A stretch of 24,388 nucleotides of DNA from Chara braunii. Lineage: Eukaryota; Streptophyta; Charophyceae; Charales; Characeae. Location of the stretch: the NCBI GenBank assembly GCA_003427395.1, contig BFEA01000237.1, positions 579,949-604,336 of the forward strand, in the 5' to 3' direction. The stretch's first letter is position 1, and every line of letters begins with the position of its first letter. This document shows positions 9,431 through 18,985 of the stretch, in pieces. The position numbers and the translations under genes are program-made. The notes beneath the pieces were generated by a model. That model was not told the DNA's origin. It saw only the letters and a program-made list of their open reading frames with translations, and ran no database searches.

Positions 9431-10460
9431 TCGCAGCAATGACCCCTGTGCAGAGCCGAACCATTCCCTCAAGTCGATGCTCCAATTCCTCTGACTAAAA
9501 CGCTGCTCCGCAGCCTACAAAGGTCACGTTCAAGTAGAGCACGCCCCTGTGCTCTATTCGAGAGTAAGTGTCAACCACAGTTAGCCTCAGCAGCGTGCTG
9601 CCCATACAGCGACCGTACGCTGTTGCAAGCAGCCCTATAACAAAATAGCTACAATCTCCAACCCACCACTGTAGCCGCAAAAAGGAAGATAGCAATGTCT
9701 TGCAAGCCCACCCGCTGTTGTCAAGGACAGCAACACCCTTGTAATAGCAACTGTTACCACCAGAAATAGCGATATCTCAACAACAACTTTGTTGCCGTCG
9801 AAAGCAGCAGCACCTAGTAATTGTGGCTTACAGTATAAACATTACCATCAACCCACACCACTGCCCTGTGGTTCCAAGCTCAACGTCCCGCAGCAGTCCA
9901 AACAACAATCTGCAGCAGCTCGTAGATTAACCACAACAACAACAACTAGAAATTACCCAGTTATCGAAACAACTTGAAGGCAAACTGCAGCACTAATGTC
10001 AGTCTTAAGAACCGTACCGGCCTCAACAACCGCATCAGTGTCAAAGGCAACACCGATCTCAAGAAGCTAGAGACATTGCCTGGGAGAGGGAACAGCAACA
10101 ACTCGGTGTAAAAGGCTGCAATAGATTGTCGTACAAATTGGTACAATGTAGCAGTAATCACCAATTTTGGTCTGTATCAACTATCAGAGAATGGTAGCAG
10201 TATCAGGCGTAACCCCACCAACTGCAGCACTCAATGGTAGCAACCAGCGACCCTGTCCAAAAAATCAGTAACCGGAATCCACAGCAGCTACTACTTCACC
10301 AGCAGCTAAAGCAGCAACTCATCGGCTTCAGAGGCGAACTGCAGCAACCGTACTTTTAAACACGAACTGCAGCAACAGACCGACGCTTACAGCTGCAGTA
10401 ATATTTTAAGGCTGGTAGCAACAACGACAAAAGTTCAGATCTCTTCCGTATTGCTCGCAG
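9431..10460. other. CAG/CAA-rich degenerate repeat DNA; no gene seen
   Basis: The words CAGCA, GCAAC, ACTGCAGCA and GTAGCAAC recur irregularly through about 1 kb, suggesting a very decayed short tandem repeat. An 8-bp hairpin, TAGAGCAC/GTGCTCTA, lies at 9535-9556. Frames are short and interrupted on both strands, with no recognised protein. Confidence 0.5.
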
Positions 10461-10828
10461 CTTTCAAGTTCCCCTTCTTTCTTCTTTGCCTTCTTCTTCG
10501 CTTATCTCCGTTGATGTCAGTTCCGGTTTAACTTGTTCCCCGCCTTCACCAACCCTCGGCCACATACTGGTTGTTTGAAGCCAGCTGCTGCTCCACTCCC
10601 CTCTCGTAATGCTCTTCACCGCGGCCCTGGCGCTGGCTTCACTCCCGTCGATTAGGATGAGCAATGCACCGGCCCACAGGTAAGTCTCCAACCTCAGGAT
10701 CCTGACCGCCAGGTAAGTCTCTTTCTCTCCCCCTCTTGCGCAAATGCATGCTGGCTCACACGCGCCGCTTTCTCCTTCTATCTCTCGTAACAGAATTCTA
10801 TATCTCGTAACAGACTTTAACATGGAAA
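10461..10828. other. C/T-rich DNA with two close donor-like sites; no gene seen
   Basis: CACAG|GTAAGTCTC (GT at 10680) and GCCAG|GTAAGTCTC (GT at 10713) lie 33 bases apart. The second is followed by CTTTCTCTCCCCCTCTTGCGC, which resembles the sequence after the donor-like site at 19355. TCAGGATCCTGA between them is a 12-bp palindrome. No supported exon. Confidence 0.45.
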
Positions 10829-10860
10829 TGTACCAGGCCGTTTAAACGTGGCCCGGTACA
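10829..10860. repeat. Hairpin with a palindromic loop
   Basis: GTACC-A-GGCC pairs with GGCC-C-GGTAC around the loop GTTTAAACGT, one A/C mismatch interrupting the stem. The loop contains the 8-bp palindrome GTTTAAAC. Function unknown. Confidence 0.6.
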
Positions 10861-11304
10861 AACAGATCAGGAGGACCAAGCAGAGGGCTGATCGAAAAAG
10901 AAGTCAGTGAGAAATCACGATCGTCGGAGCAGCCGTGATGGTGAATACGACGAGCTAGATGACGAGTTCGAAGGGCAATCAGAATGAAGACGAGCATTCA
11001 GAAACCTGTCGGCTCCAGCACGACGTCAGTAAGTACACCCACCACTATGACCGTAATGGCCCTGAAAAACAAACGCAACGATTCTTCTTAGGATCGTAAC
11101 AACGGGCAGCCTGACCAACAGATGAGGGAGGTGAGCATGCCACCATTTCCTTCCCTATAAACTGGTCAGGCGCATTCGCTGCCAAACGTGAATGAATCCT
11201 TCAGTAGAACATGGTAAGATACACCACCAGTAATTGCCCATCCTTACCCACATGCAGCGTCCATCGCCCTGATCTGATCCGCTCAACCCCTCCTCTTCTA
11301 TACT

Positions 11305-11310
<6 letters not shown>
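10861..11310. other. No gene seen
   Basis: Purine-rich mixed DNA. The stretch around 11190-11230 (TAGAACATGGTAAGATACAC) resembles TTAGAACACAATAAGATACAC at 15510-15535, a possible remnant of a shared repeat. No gene recognised. Confidence 0.4.

Positions 11311-11392
<82 letters not shown>
11311..11392. repeat. (CT)41 microsatellite
   Basis: Perfect CT run of 82 bases, followed by a few TACATACACACACA bases. It creates the long alternating Ser-Leu and Arg-Glu frames here, which are not genes. Confidence 0.99.
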
Positions 11393-11396
<4 letters not shown>

Positions 11397-12606
11397 TACA
11401 CACACATTTGCAAGGAACACCACCCCTTGCGTCGCCAAAGCAGGTCTGACCGTAAGAGATGGCGAACACCACGACTAGCAGCGCAGTAGCGGGGACGGTG
11501 GTGACCACCACGATGGACACGGTCGAGGTTCAGATGGCAACGGTGGGCAGTGCTACCTCCATTCCCCAAACTTGAAAAAACAAGAGTGAGTCTAAGATCG
11601 GAATTTGAGTAATTATATTCATGTTGCCAAGCTCCTCGCTGTTACGCCCGCTGCAGGACTCGGGGACTGTGGTAAAAAAAAGAGATGAATCTTCCGCAGG
11701 ATTATGGAAGTATACCCTGCTTTCGAGCCATACGCCCATAGTATAGAGAGCGGCTACTTTCATCGTCGGGGTGAGAAAACGCACCGTCCAAATAGAGGTA
11801 CGTTTCTTTCTCCTCGCACAACCCCCTCTTGTTCTCCCTCACTTGATCTCATTCGTGTCCCTCTCGTCAGTCTCCCGATTCCTCCTCATAGCTTCCACGC
11901 AGCCTATCATCCTCATAGTGCCGAGACCGCAATCCCAACGCCGAATCTGACACTGCCATCAGGTTCGCGATGGGCAAACCCCCCCACTTAGCCTGTTTTC
12001 TTGCCCAAATCCACTTAGAAATGCAAAAGTTCTGCGTTCTGCAGCCTGATACTTTCTCCTTCTCGCCACCTCCGCGCACTCCTTTTCCCTTTCTACTCTC
12101 CCCCTACTAATCTAACACCAAAACTAACGCCATCATTGGCCTCGTCCGGCCCCAAAACTCCTACCAAGTATTTTTCCCTGCCTGATTCCACTAGGAAAAG
12201 CCCCCCCATTCACCATCTTCGTCGTCTTAGTCACCGCTTTCGCTTGAACACCGCGAAGCTTTTCACTCCTGCAGAAACAAAACCTCCCACTAAACTCCCA
12301 ATCTGACCACATAATCAGATTCCCCTTGCCTCAAAACCCCCAAAACCTCCGAGTTTGCCTGATTCTGCTAAAAAACGGGCGAGTTATGCGATTGTTTATC
12401 CGGCCATGTCTTCTGCCCGCCATAGCCCTTTTCTTTTCTACTTTGAGCGAACCTTGTGCAGACCCGCGTCCAGGTTCACTCTACTCTTCTGCCCTTCCCC
12501 GGGTTCTCTGTCTCTCGTCCTCTTCCGTTGTCTCTCTTTCCAACTTCACCCTCCTAGTAGCCTGCGCTGCCTTACCCTCTCGGAAGGCACTCACCATTAG
12601 CAACGG
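11393..12606. other. No gene seen; C/T-rich intron-like DNA
   Basis: From about 11780 to 12560 the plus strand is strongly C/T-rich. A donor-like AGAG|GTACGTTTC (GT at 11798) starts that stretch. No frame looks like a known protein, and no repeat unit stands out. Confidence 0.45.
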
Positions 12607-12760
12607 AAAGAGAGATCAACCTCTTTATTTATGCGAACCAGCCTTGTGCCGGGGCCATGCTAATCTCCCCAAAGAGAGATCAACCTCTTTATTTATGCGA
12701 ACCAGCCTTGTGCCGGGGCCATGCTAATCTCCCCTGTATCTCCCCAAGGACAGCGCCAAA
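12607..12760 (-). pseudogene. U6 snRNA-derived fragment, tandemly duplicated
   Basis: On the minus strand GATACAGGGGAGATTAGC continues as ATGGCCCCGGCACAAGG, matching the conserved middle of U6 snRNA (GATACAGAGAAGATTAGC then ATGGCCCCTGCGCAAGG), and CGCATAAAT further on resembles the plant U6 3' part. The ACAGAGA box, which pairs with the 5' splice site, is changed to ACAGGGG. The unit is present twice with a 64-base step (12607-12670 and 12671-12734); the copy at higher coordinates, which is first on the minus strand, also keeps GATACAG. The U6 5' stem is missing or deleted, and a T-run terminator is absent. This is a retropseudogene or U6-chimeric repeat, not a functional snRNA gene. Confidence 0.8.
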
Positions 12761-12785
12761 GAGTCCGGTCCCAGGTAATTCAGCC

Positions 12786-12917
12786 TTATTTGGTTTTACT
12801 CATCATGTTCCATCATCCGGGTTTGAACTTGGGTCTGTATTTCAACAGCTCATGGGTGTATCCACTGAGCTAGGCTCTTGGGTACGGGTGTATCCACTGA
12901 GCTAGGCTCTTGGGTAC
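12786..12917 (-). mobile_element. tRNA-derived SINE-like unit with duplicated A-box segment
   Basis: Minus-strand TAGCTCAGTGGA (12861-12872) fits the Pol III A box and AGTTCAAACCC (12819-12829) the B box, with 31 bases between. A 32-base segment containing the A box is repeated exactly (12854-12885 and 12886-12917). It lies next to the U6-derived fragment, so several Pol III-type sequences are clustered here. Confidence 0.65.
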
Positions 12918-13180
12918 TTTTGCCAGTCCCGGAACCAGGCCGTGTCCCAACCTGGAAACAAGGGGGTATACAAAAATAAATAAAAACCAAAATAAATAAA
13001 ACAGCAGGCGGGGGGTTCCATGTGACCAGCTGGCTACAGCTGCATGCCTCCCCACTCAAAAGCTTCTAGGTTCGAGCTTGACCCCTTATATCAGCAGTTC
13101 GGGGGTGTACCGGCTGTGCTCAGCCAGCGGGTCCTTGTGCAGATCTTGGGAGTGGTACCAGATCCTTAAGTGAGAGCTTT
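12918..13180 (+). mobile_element. A-rich tract and SINE-like fragment
   Basis: GTCCCGGAACCAG (12926-12938) recurs at 23125-23137 in family R copy 2, and both are followed by an A-rich AAATAAA tract. Further on, GGTTCGAGCTT (about 13069) resembles a B box, with CAGCTGGCTAC-like sequence upstream as a poor A box. Probably nested or fragmentary SINEs. Low certainty about boundaries. Confidence 0.4.
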
Positions 13181-13639
13181 TGAAGCCTGAAGTAGAGAAG
13201 GGTTCCAAGTGCTCAGCTGGACAAAGTCAGTGTTGTTGCAGCCACTGTCCTTCCCTGCTGTGCCCAAGCACAGTTCTCCTTCCTTCGGGTCCAAACGGGA
13301 ATGCTCACACTGCGGCCCCAAAAATCTGCGAAACTGCAGATTTTGGGACTGTCACATACCAATTCAAGGTATTCGGCATGGTTCAGGTCACACTGCTGTA
13401 CTTTTTCAGATGGGACAAAGCCCTGGCCGCCTGCAGCAACAACAAAATGGTACTTAAACTGTGCAAAGTTCTGGCCTGCTCAAGCATAATGCCAAAAATA
13501 AGTAAATGAACGTAGGGTATCTGCGGCCACCCCCAGATGTGAACGCAAATCCCCTTGCCCCACGGCTACGCAGGCTGTTGACGAATGGGCACAACTAATG
13601 GTAGCCTTAGGATCTTTGACAAGTCTGTGTGACCGGTCC
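13181..13639. other. No gene seen; one long imperfect hairpin
   Basis: CCCAAAAATCTGC and GCAGATTTTGGG (13317-13347) pair with one bulged A around the loop GAAACT. The rest is mixed sequence without a recognised gene. Confidence 0.5.
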
Positions 13640-14560
13640 CGCACCTTGTCGCACCCTACAGGCATGCTCACTCCCCAACCTCTCACTCCAGATCGTGGGT
13701 GTACTCAGTTCCCACAGTAATGGTTCCAAAACCAGCACCGGCACCGGCACTGGCCCCATCAACGTGCCCATACTCAGTTTCCACAACAGATCGTGGTTGG
13801 CGATGGTGCAACTGCGGAGGGCCCACGACGCCACGCTACCCAGGTTTCGTCCGCCTTGTGGGGTAATCACCCACCGGCTTACACGCACGTTGAACTCCTC
13901 GGCCCATGTCTTAGACGGGCGTAGATAGAAGAATTTCGCCAGCATCCCGAACACGCAGGAACCCAAATTGGCCCGCCAAAAGGGTCGTGTGGTCAGGGTC
14001 CTCGACTGTCGTGACGACCACTTTGCGGAGATTGCAACCACTGGCCCCTTCAGCCCACGCTAGCTGGTACCCCGCAAACAACCTTGGTACCGAAGCTGGT
14101 GCCGGGCCCCAAAAAAACGGGACAGGCAACTATATAAAAAAAATATTAAAAAAAAAATAAAAAATACGATGGTGCTCTTGGGGAAAGGAGACCGCCAATA
14201 CTACTCTCAGTTCCGTCGACCGGGCCTACGGATGGGCCGACAACAAAACCAAGGGGGATAGCCCCGCCGAGCCCTCAACCCTTCGGCATCTTCAACCGCT
14301 TCAATGCTCAGTTGTCGCCGGTTGCCGCCCTTGATCCCTGTACCTCCGCCCTGAGAGTCCAATGCCGTTACCAATAGTGCTAGTACCCAAGGCTAAGATG
14401 GACCACTGCAAAATTCAATATAAACAGTTGCCGCACGGCACACGGGCCTACCAAAATTCCTCAAGGCCACTCCTTCGCCTACGGACCAACCTCATGACTA
14501 CCGACCTATGACGCCTGTTGATTATAGGGCCTGGCTCCGTCCACGACTGTCAACCTCTCG
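13640..14560 (-). mobile_element. Repeat family R, copy 1
   Basis: Homologous to 22640-23560 in the same orientation. Shared landmarks in order are GGCATGCYCAC, CAACCTCTCAC, GTGGGCCC/GAGGGCCC, CAGGTTTC, CATCC-GAACAC-CAGGAA, GTCCTCGACTG-CGTGA, an A-rich tract, CAAGGGGGATAG-CCC, ACCCTCGACCC / GCCCTCAACCC, GAGAGTCCA / GAAAGTCCA, TACCAATAG and CCCAAGGCT. On the minus strand TAGCACTATTGG (14371-14382) and GGATCAAGGGC (14327-14337) sit where Pol III A and B boxes would be, with the same spacing as in copy 2. No shared coding frame. It may be a tRNA-headed SINE-like element or a composite; the class is unknown. Confidence 0.7.
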
Positions 14561-14911
14561 CATCTTCCGCGCGAAGGTCACTGCTTGTGGTCTACTTTCT
14601 ATCGCACACCCCAATTACTGTCCAAAGCAACACCACTTCCGATGATGAATGTCGTATGAACGCAGATGTAGCATGGTCACTTCAGTAAGAGAAAAACTCT
14701 TCCTAGTTCAAATCAAAGCCAAAAATTTTGTCGGCGGAAACACCGACTCTATAGCATCAAAAAAATCATCACGCGCACCTAAAAAACTGCACGCCCATAC
14801 ACTCTCATCTTTTAGTCAATCACTCAGTCAGCGTGAACAAACCACAACTGCGACTCGTGTAGCGTACTCCAATTTCGAACAAAACTTATTTTCTGTCACT
14901 TGCAGAAACCA
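14561..14911. other. No gene seen
   Basis: Mixed DNA. A short hairpin GTCGG/CCGAC lies at about 14730-14747; its GTCGGTG word, read on the minus strand, also flanks the hairpin at 14914-14939. Confidence 0.4.
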
Positions 14912-14913
14912 GG

Positions 14914-14939
14914 GCGGATACCCTTATAAGGGTATTCGC
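14914..14939. repeat. Hairpin H1 of a three-member family
   Basis: ATACCCTTATAAGGGTAT (14918-14935) is a perfect 18-base palindrome, and four further pairs (one G/T) extend it to 14914-14939. ACCGACAGC follows. Related hairpins are at 21218 and 24066. Confidence 0.8.
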
Positions 14940-15674
14940 ACCGACAGCACCACAATAAAATATCCGTACTTTCGATGAGCCAAGCAGGATCGTAATGGTA
15001 GTGGATTGTCCGATGAGCAACAACACTACAACAGAGGCGGGGAAAGCCACAACTACGGTGACGGATTAAAATCACCACAGCAATCGAGGAGGTTGGCTCC
15101 ACCTTTCACTGAATGTGCCCGATGCGAATGAATCTGACGCTAGAACTGAGAAGATATAACTAGAGTCTTACGCAGGAGTCCACGCTATGCGAAACGACCA
15201 GGTGAGTAATTTTTCCCTCTATACATCTTCGTCTTCTCCTTCACTTCCAATACTTTCTTCTTCTCCAATGTCCCTCGTGCACAGGCTATACCCTCTCCCG
15301 CGAGCAAGACAAAGCAGTGTCGATGTCGAGCACCACACGCGTAAGACAAACTATGGTCGTAGTTGCGATATGGACTGAGAACAAAGAGAGAGATACTGGG
15401 CGATCGAGAACAGATGCTTCGGTGCTGGAGCAACGACCACCCAACTAAACGCTGAGAGTAACTACCTCGTAGTTGCCCACCAAGTCTGCAAAAGTGGGAA
15501 TGAACTTTTCGTTAGAACACAATAAGATACACTCACTTAAAGTAAAATTTCTGTTTTGGCGTTGTTCCCAATTGCTAGTTTTTCAAACCTACCCATTATT
15601 TGCATAAAATTTTATGGCACCATGATGTTCACAGCGCCCCAAAACCCCCATGCAACACCTTGGTTCGCCCCCTA
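14940..15674. other. No gene seen; donor-like site in pyrimidine-rich DNA
   Basis: CGACCAG|GTGAGTAATTTTT (GT at 15202) is followed by about 100 bases rich in C and T, the pattern of an intron start. No exon that codes for a recognisable protein precedes it. Confidence 0.4.
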
Positions 15675-16440
15675 TTCCTCCGTTGTTCCGCTGTCGAGCG
15701 CATCGACCCCCGCGTGAGGGAGGGCCCTCCCGGCCGCGTCACGCAGGAGAAACTTAGCTTTCCAACTTTTTAGAGACAGCTTGGGGACAACACGGTAACC
15801 CGCGTCGACCCGTCATCGCTCCGGCCGAGTGCGCCAGCTGTACATCCCACGGTCCCCTACGACAGGATAGGTTTCCGCGGGGCACAACTTACCTTCCCTA
15901 AGGGGCTGTCACCGCCCTTAGGGCCGTATCCCTACCGAGCTACCCACCCACATGCAAAAGCTTTTATAATGCAGTTGCAGAGGTAGGGCTGCCGAGGGCG
16001 TTTGCTCGTTCGATGTAGCATAGGTACGCATAGTTAAATGCCAAGTGGACCCGAACGTCGTCTGTCCCTGGGGCGCTGATCTCCCAGGAATTGGACCGAC
16101 GTCGGTCGACTAGGACGTGACGTTCCAAGCGTAAGGAAGACTTCTAGCGATCCTAGTCCCTTCTTTCGAAGACAATCAAGAGTCACTCAGACAAACCCTT
16201 TAAAAAAAAAAGACTCAGGTCAACGCAAGTTGACTTATCTTCCAAAATCAACTTATATGTAATACAATCATGCATACGACAAAGGTTCACTTGGCTTCAA
16301 ACAACACCTATCAATAAAATATCAAAACATGACCAATACACAAGGCGACACTCAAGTGGCGTCTGACTAAAATATCTTCACTCTGCCTGCCAGACGGCTG
16401 GACCGTCACGACTTTTTCGACTGGATGAGATGCGTTGCTA
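15675..16440 (+). mobile_element. Repeat family S, copy 2
   Basis: Counterpart of copy 1 (4976-6310) without the tandem duplication. It begins near CTGTCGAGCGCAT and includes GGGAGGGCCCTCCC (a 14-base palindrome), CGCGTCACGCAGGA, CTACGACAGGATAGG, GGGCTGTCACC, CATGCAAAAGCTTTT, GTTGCAGAGG, CGACTAGGACG and CCTAGTCCCTTC. Near 16345, GCGACACTCAAGTGGCGTCT is the third example of the hairpin seen twice in copy 1, here with one mismatch in the stem. No conserved frame. Confidence 0.7.
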
Positions 16441-17345
16441 AGTTTTTTCATTCCGCCCCATACTGACTGCTAGCACTGAATATGAGCGCCCCAACTCTCA
16501 AGCAGAGTTAGAGTGTCATTGTTTTAATGATGACTTCACGCTTTTCCTCTAACTTTGGTGTGAATGCCATCTGCAAATAACTCGGCTACCACCTATACAA
16601 GTCAGCGACCAACTCGAACAACTGACATACTGATCACTTCGCCAAATACGGGGTCCACCTTGCCTCTGGGAAACAATTACTCTTATTGTTCTATGAATGA
16701 TGACGTACCCGCCTCCGACACAAAGACATTCGAAGCAACACTTTAGTCGTTACCTTCTGTCAACTAGCCTAATGACCCCAGGCTTGCACTTCTTATGGTG
16801 CAAACCTATCCGCGAAGATGGTACCAACATGCACTCCACTCATAACTAACGAAAACACGAACTGGGCTTCTTACGGCGTCAGTTCTCCATTCGTCTGTGG
16901 CTCCTAAGACGGCCACAAAGGGTTAACTATGACGGTCCTCCTTAGCGTAAGCCGACAATGACTTAACGTCTTCCGTGAATAGCGCATGNCCATCCCCTAG
17001 GAGGTGGTCTGGGATNCCCCTCGTCCTCGCCCGAGTGAACCTCGGATCTCAGAAGTCGGGCCGGCTCCGCCACAACAGCATGGTATCCCCCCGCAGTGNG
17101 GTCCACTCCGAGTCGATCACAGGGCCGACCCCTAAGGCAACGAACCCCCGCCTCAGATGCCTCCTAGGGAAAGGAAACGCCTCTACCACAGCAGACGATC
17201 AACCCCTTGCCGCCTAACGTCAAGGTGAACCTAGACGAAGAAGAAGATCACAGAGAAGAAAAGCATTCAGACAGACGGGCATAGACAAAGGTGGTCATTC
17301 GGGAAAGAATGGGTAACATCTGGAACGCGTCCATGTCCGATTAAG
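16441..17345. other. No gene seen; ambiguous bases begin
   Basis: Mixed DNA. The first ambiguous bases of the window are at 16989, 17016 and 17099, in a GC-rich stretch. The frame across them has no recognisable protein character. Confidence 0.45.
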
Positions 17346-17366
17346 TTTTTTTTTTTTTTTTTTTTT
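17346..17366. repeat. T21 homopolymer
   Basis: Twenty-one consecutive T residues. No recognised SINE or retrocopy is attached to it. Confidence 0.97.
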
Positions 17367-18012
17367 GATCGTTCTTTTTATCGTCGTCAACTGATTTTCT
17401 CTCTTGTGACAAACATGCAAACAAGAGATAGAAGACAAACACCCTGTCCCCATTTTCATTGACATGGCCAATCTCGTTTTCAAGCTTTCTTCTACCTACC
17501 TGCACATTAGATCAAAAAACAAGTTCAAAGGAAAACAATGGAATTCACACTCACGTCAGACTTTCATTCACACACGCAAACACACATCTTCTCTACCTAT
17601 CCAGTGAACATTCAAAGAATAGGGTCAAGCAAGTGTGGGTTCACACAGGTGTGAAGGGGTCTGAGTCAAACAACTGACCTTGAATGAAGTTAAAAAAAAA
17701 CGGCCCACTCGAGAAGACCGTGTAAAATCACACTCCAGAGAAGACAATCGTCACAATGAGTCGCCCGCAAAACGATCCACACTACTTTCTAGAACGATCA
17801 CTTGACGCGATACCCCCTCAGCACCCAATCATCTCCTAGTGATCTGACAGCGTCGCCGGTGCACACCCCCAATTTCACTGTGCCACTACGGTGTCGCACT
17901 CACACCACTTTCAAGCGCACCACCACTTCGCGGTACCTTCCCTGCGCTAATGCCCAGACGCCGCCTTATATAGTCAGTGTAAAAATATTGTCGCCTCTAC
18001 CATGAGAAACTG
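17367..18012. other. No gene seen
   Basis: Mixed, AC-rich DNA without a recognised gene or repeat partner. Confidence 0.45.
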
Positions 18013-18560
18013 GCNGCGCTACCGCACCACCGTCGTCAAACCCAATGCNGCTGCCGCAAATTTTCAGCAGCGCTTCCGCACTACCGGCGTCAAACCCGGC
18101 GTTGTTGCCGCAAAATTTCAGCAGCGCTTTCACGCTACCATCTGAACGTGTTGCCGTCGTCGCAAGGCGGCGCAGCATCACCCTTGTACCTCATAAAAAA
18201 TGGCTGCCAACACCTCGTTGAACAGGCAGCACCTTCTCTGCTTTGCTACCAAAAATATATGCCGCCACCATGCCCGACGGGCAGCACCTTCCCTGCACCG
18301 CAACAAAAATAGTNTGNCGCNGCCGCACCGTGCAGGCAGCACCTTCCCCACACCGCAACAAAAATAGTCTGCCACCGCCGCACCGTGCAGGCAGCACCTT
18401 CCCCACACAGGTCCAGCTATGGCCAACGTTACCGCAAAAAGGGTTGGCAGTGCTCCCTCGTCACCTTCATTTAGTGTCGTCGCGGCCGCACCGCGCGGAC
18501 AGCACCTCCCCTGTTCACCAAGGTGGTGGCTATGGCAGCCTCCACCTTCTCCTTTCACCC
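18013..18560. repeat. ~55-bp minisatellite, about 10 units
   Basis: GCAGC-type anchors occur at 18013, 18067, 18121, 18171, 18226, 18281, 18336, 18391, 18447 and about 18499, steps of 50-56 bases, mostly 54-55. The best-preserved units (18280-18445) read GGCAGCACCTTCCCCACACC then GCAACAAAAATAGTCTGCC then ACCGCCGCACCGTGCA. Because 55 is not a multiple of three, the frame shifts at each unit, so the Cys/Arg/Ala-rich and Pro/Ser-rich open frames over it are not evidence of a protein. Five ambiguous bases fall inside. Confidence 0.88.
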
Positions 18561-18985
18561 TTCCTGCAGACCTCCAGCACCTCCTCCCTTCCTCCTCGCT
18601 GTGACGGCGGCTATGGCTGCATTCTACATTTATGGCCACCTTCCCCTTCCTCCTGCAGTCCTCCTCCTCCGCCGCCAGCAGCTCCGCTCCGCCTCACTTT
18701 TCCGCAGCCAGCCAGCAATCTCACAAGTGAGAGCCCAGCACTACTGCCAAGAATGCTTGGCTGCTGGGGCTGGAGGCTGTTTTTATAGCCAGAGAAGTGG
18801 CTGAGGCAGCCACTTTGCCTCAGCCAAAACTCGGATCTGAGCTCAGCCCTTGATCTGCATCGCAATCAAGGGCTGAAACTTGATCTCTGGGTGGAGAAAA
18901 CCACTCCCAGGCTCAGGTACCACACCTAGTCTGTCATTCACGCCGGATTCGGCCTTAAATTGGTTGAATCCAGCCATGTGCAGGA
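18561..18985. other. No gene seen; CCT/CTC-rich end of the array
   Basis: Degenerate CAGCACCTCC-like words persist to about 18690, then mixed DNA. No gene recognised. Confidence 0.4.

Noticed and set aside
12607-12734. Functional U6 snRNA gene
   Set aside because: The 5' stem and a T-run terminator are missing, the ACAGAGA box is altered, and only the central part is present, twice.
13607-14041. 144-codon minus-strand frame in family R copy 1
   Set aside because: The homologous copy at 22640-23560 does not keep the frame, so there is no sign of coding constraint.
18178-18788. 150-180-codon frames on both strands rich in Cys, Pro and Ser
   Set aside because: They lie over a ~55-base tandem repeat whose unit length changes frame each time, contain ambiguous bases and show no domain.
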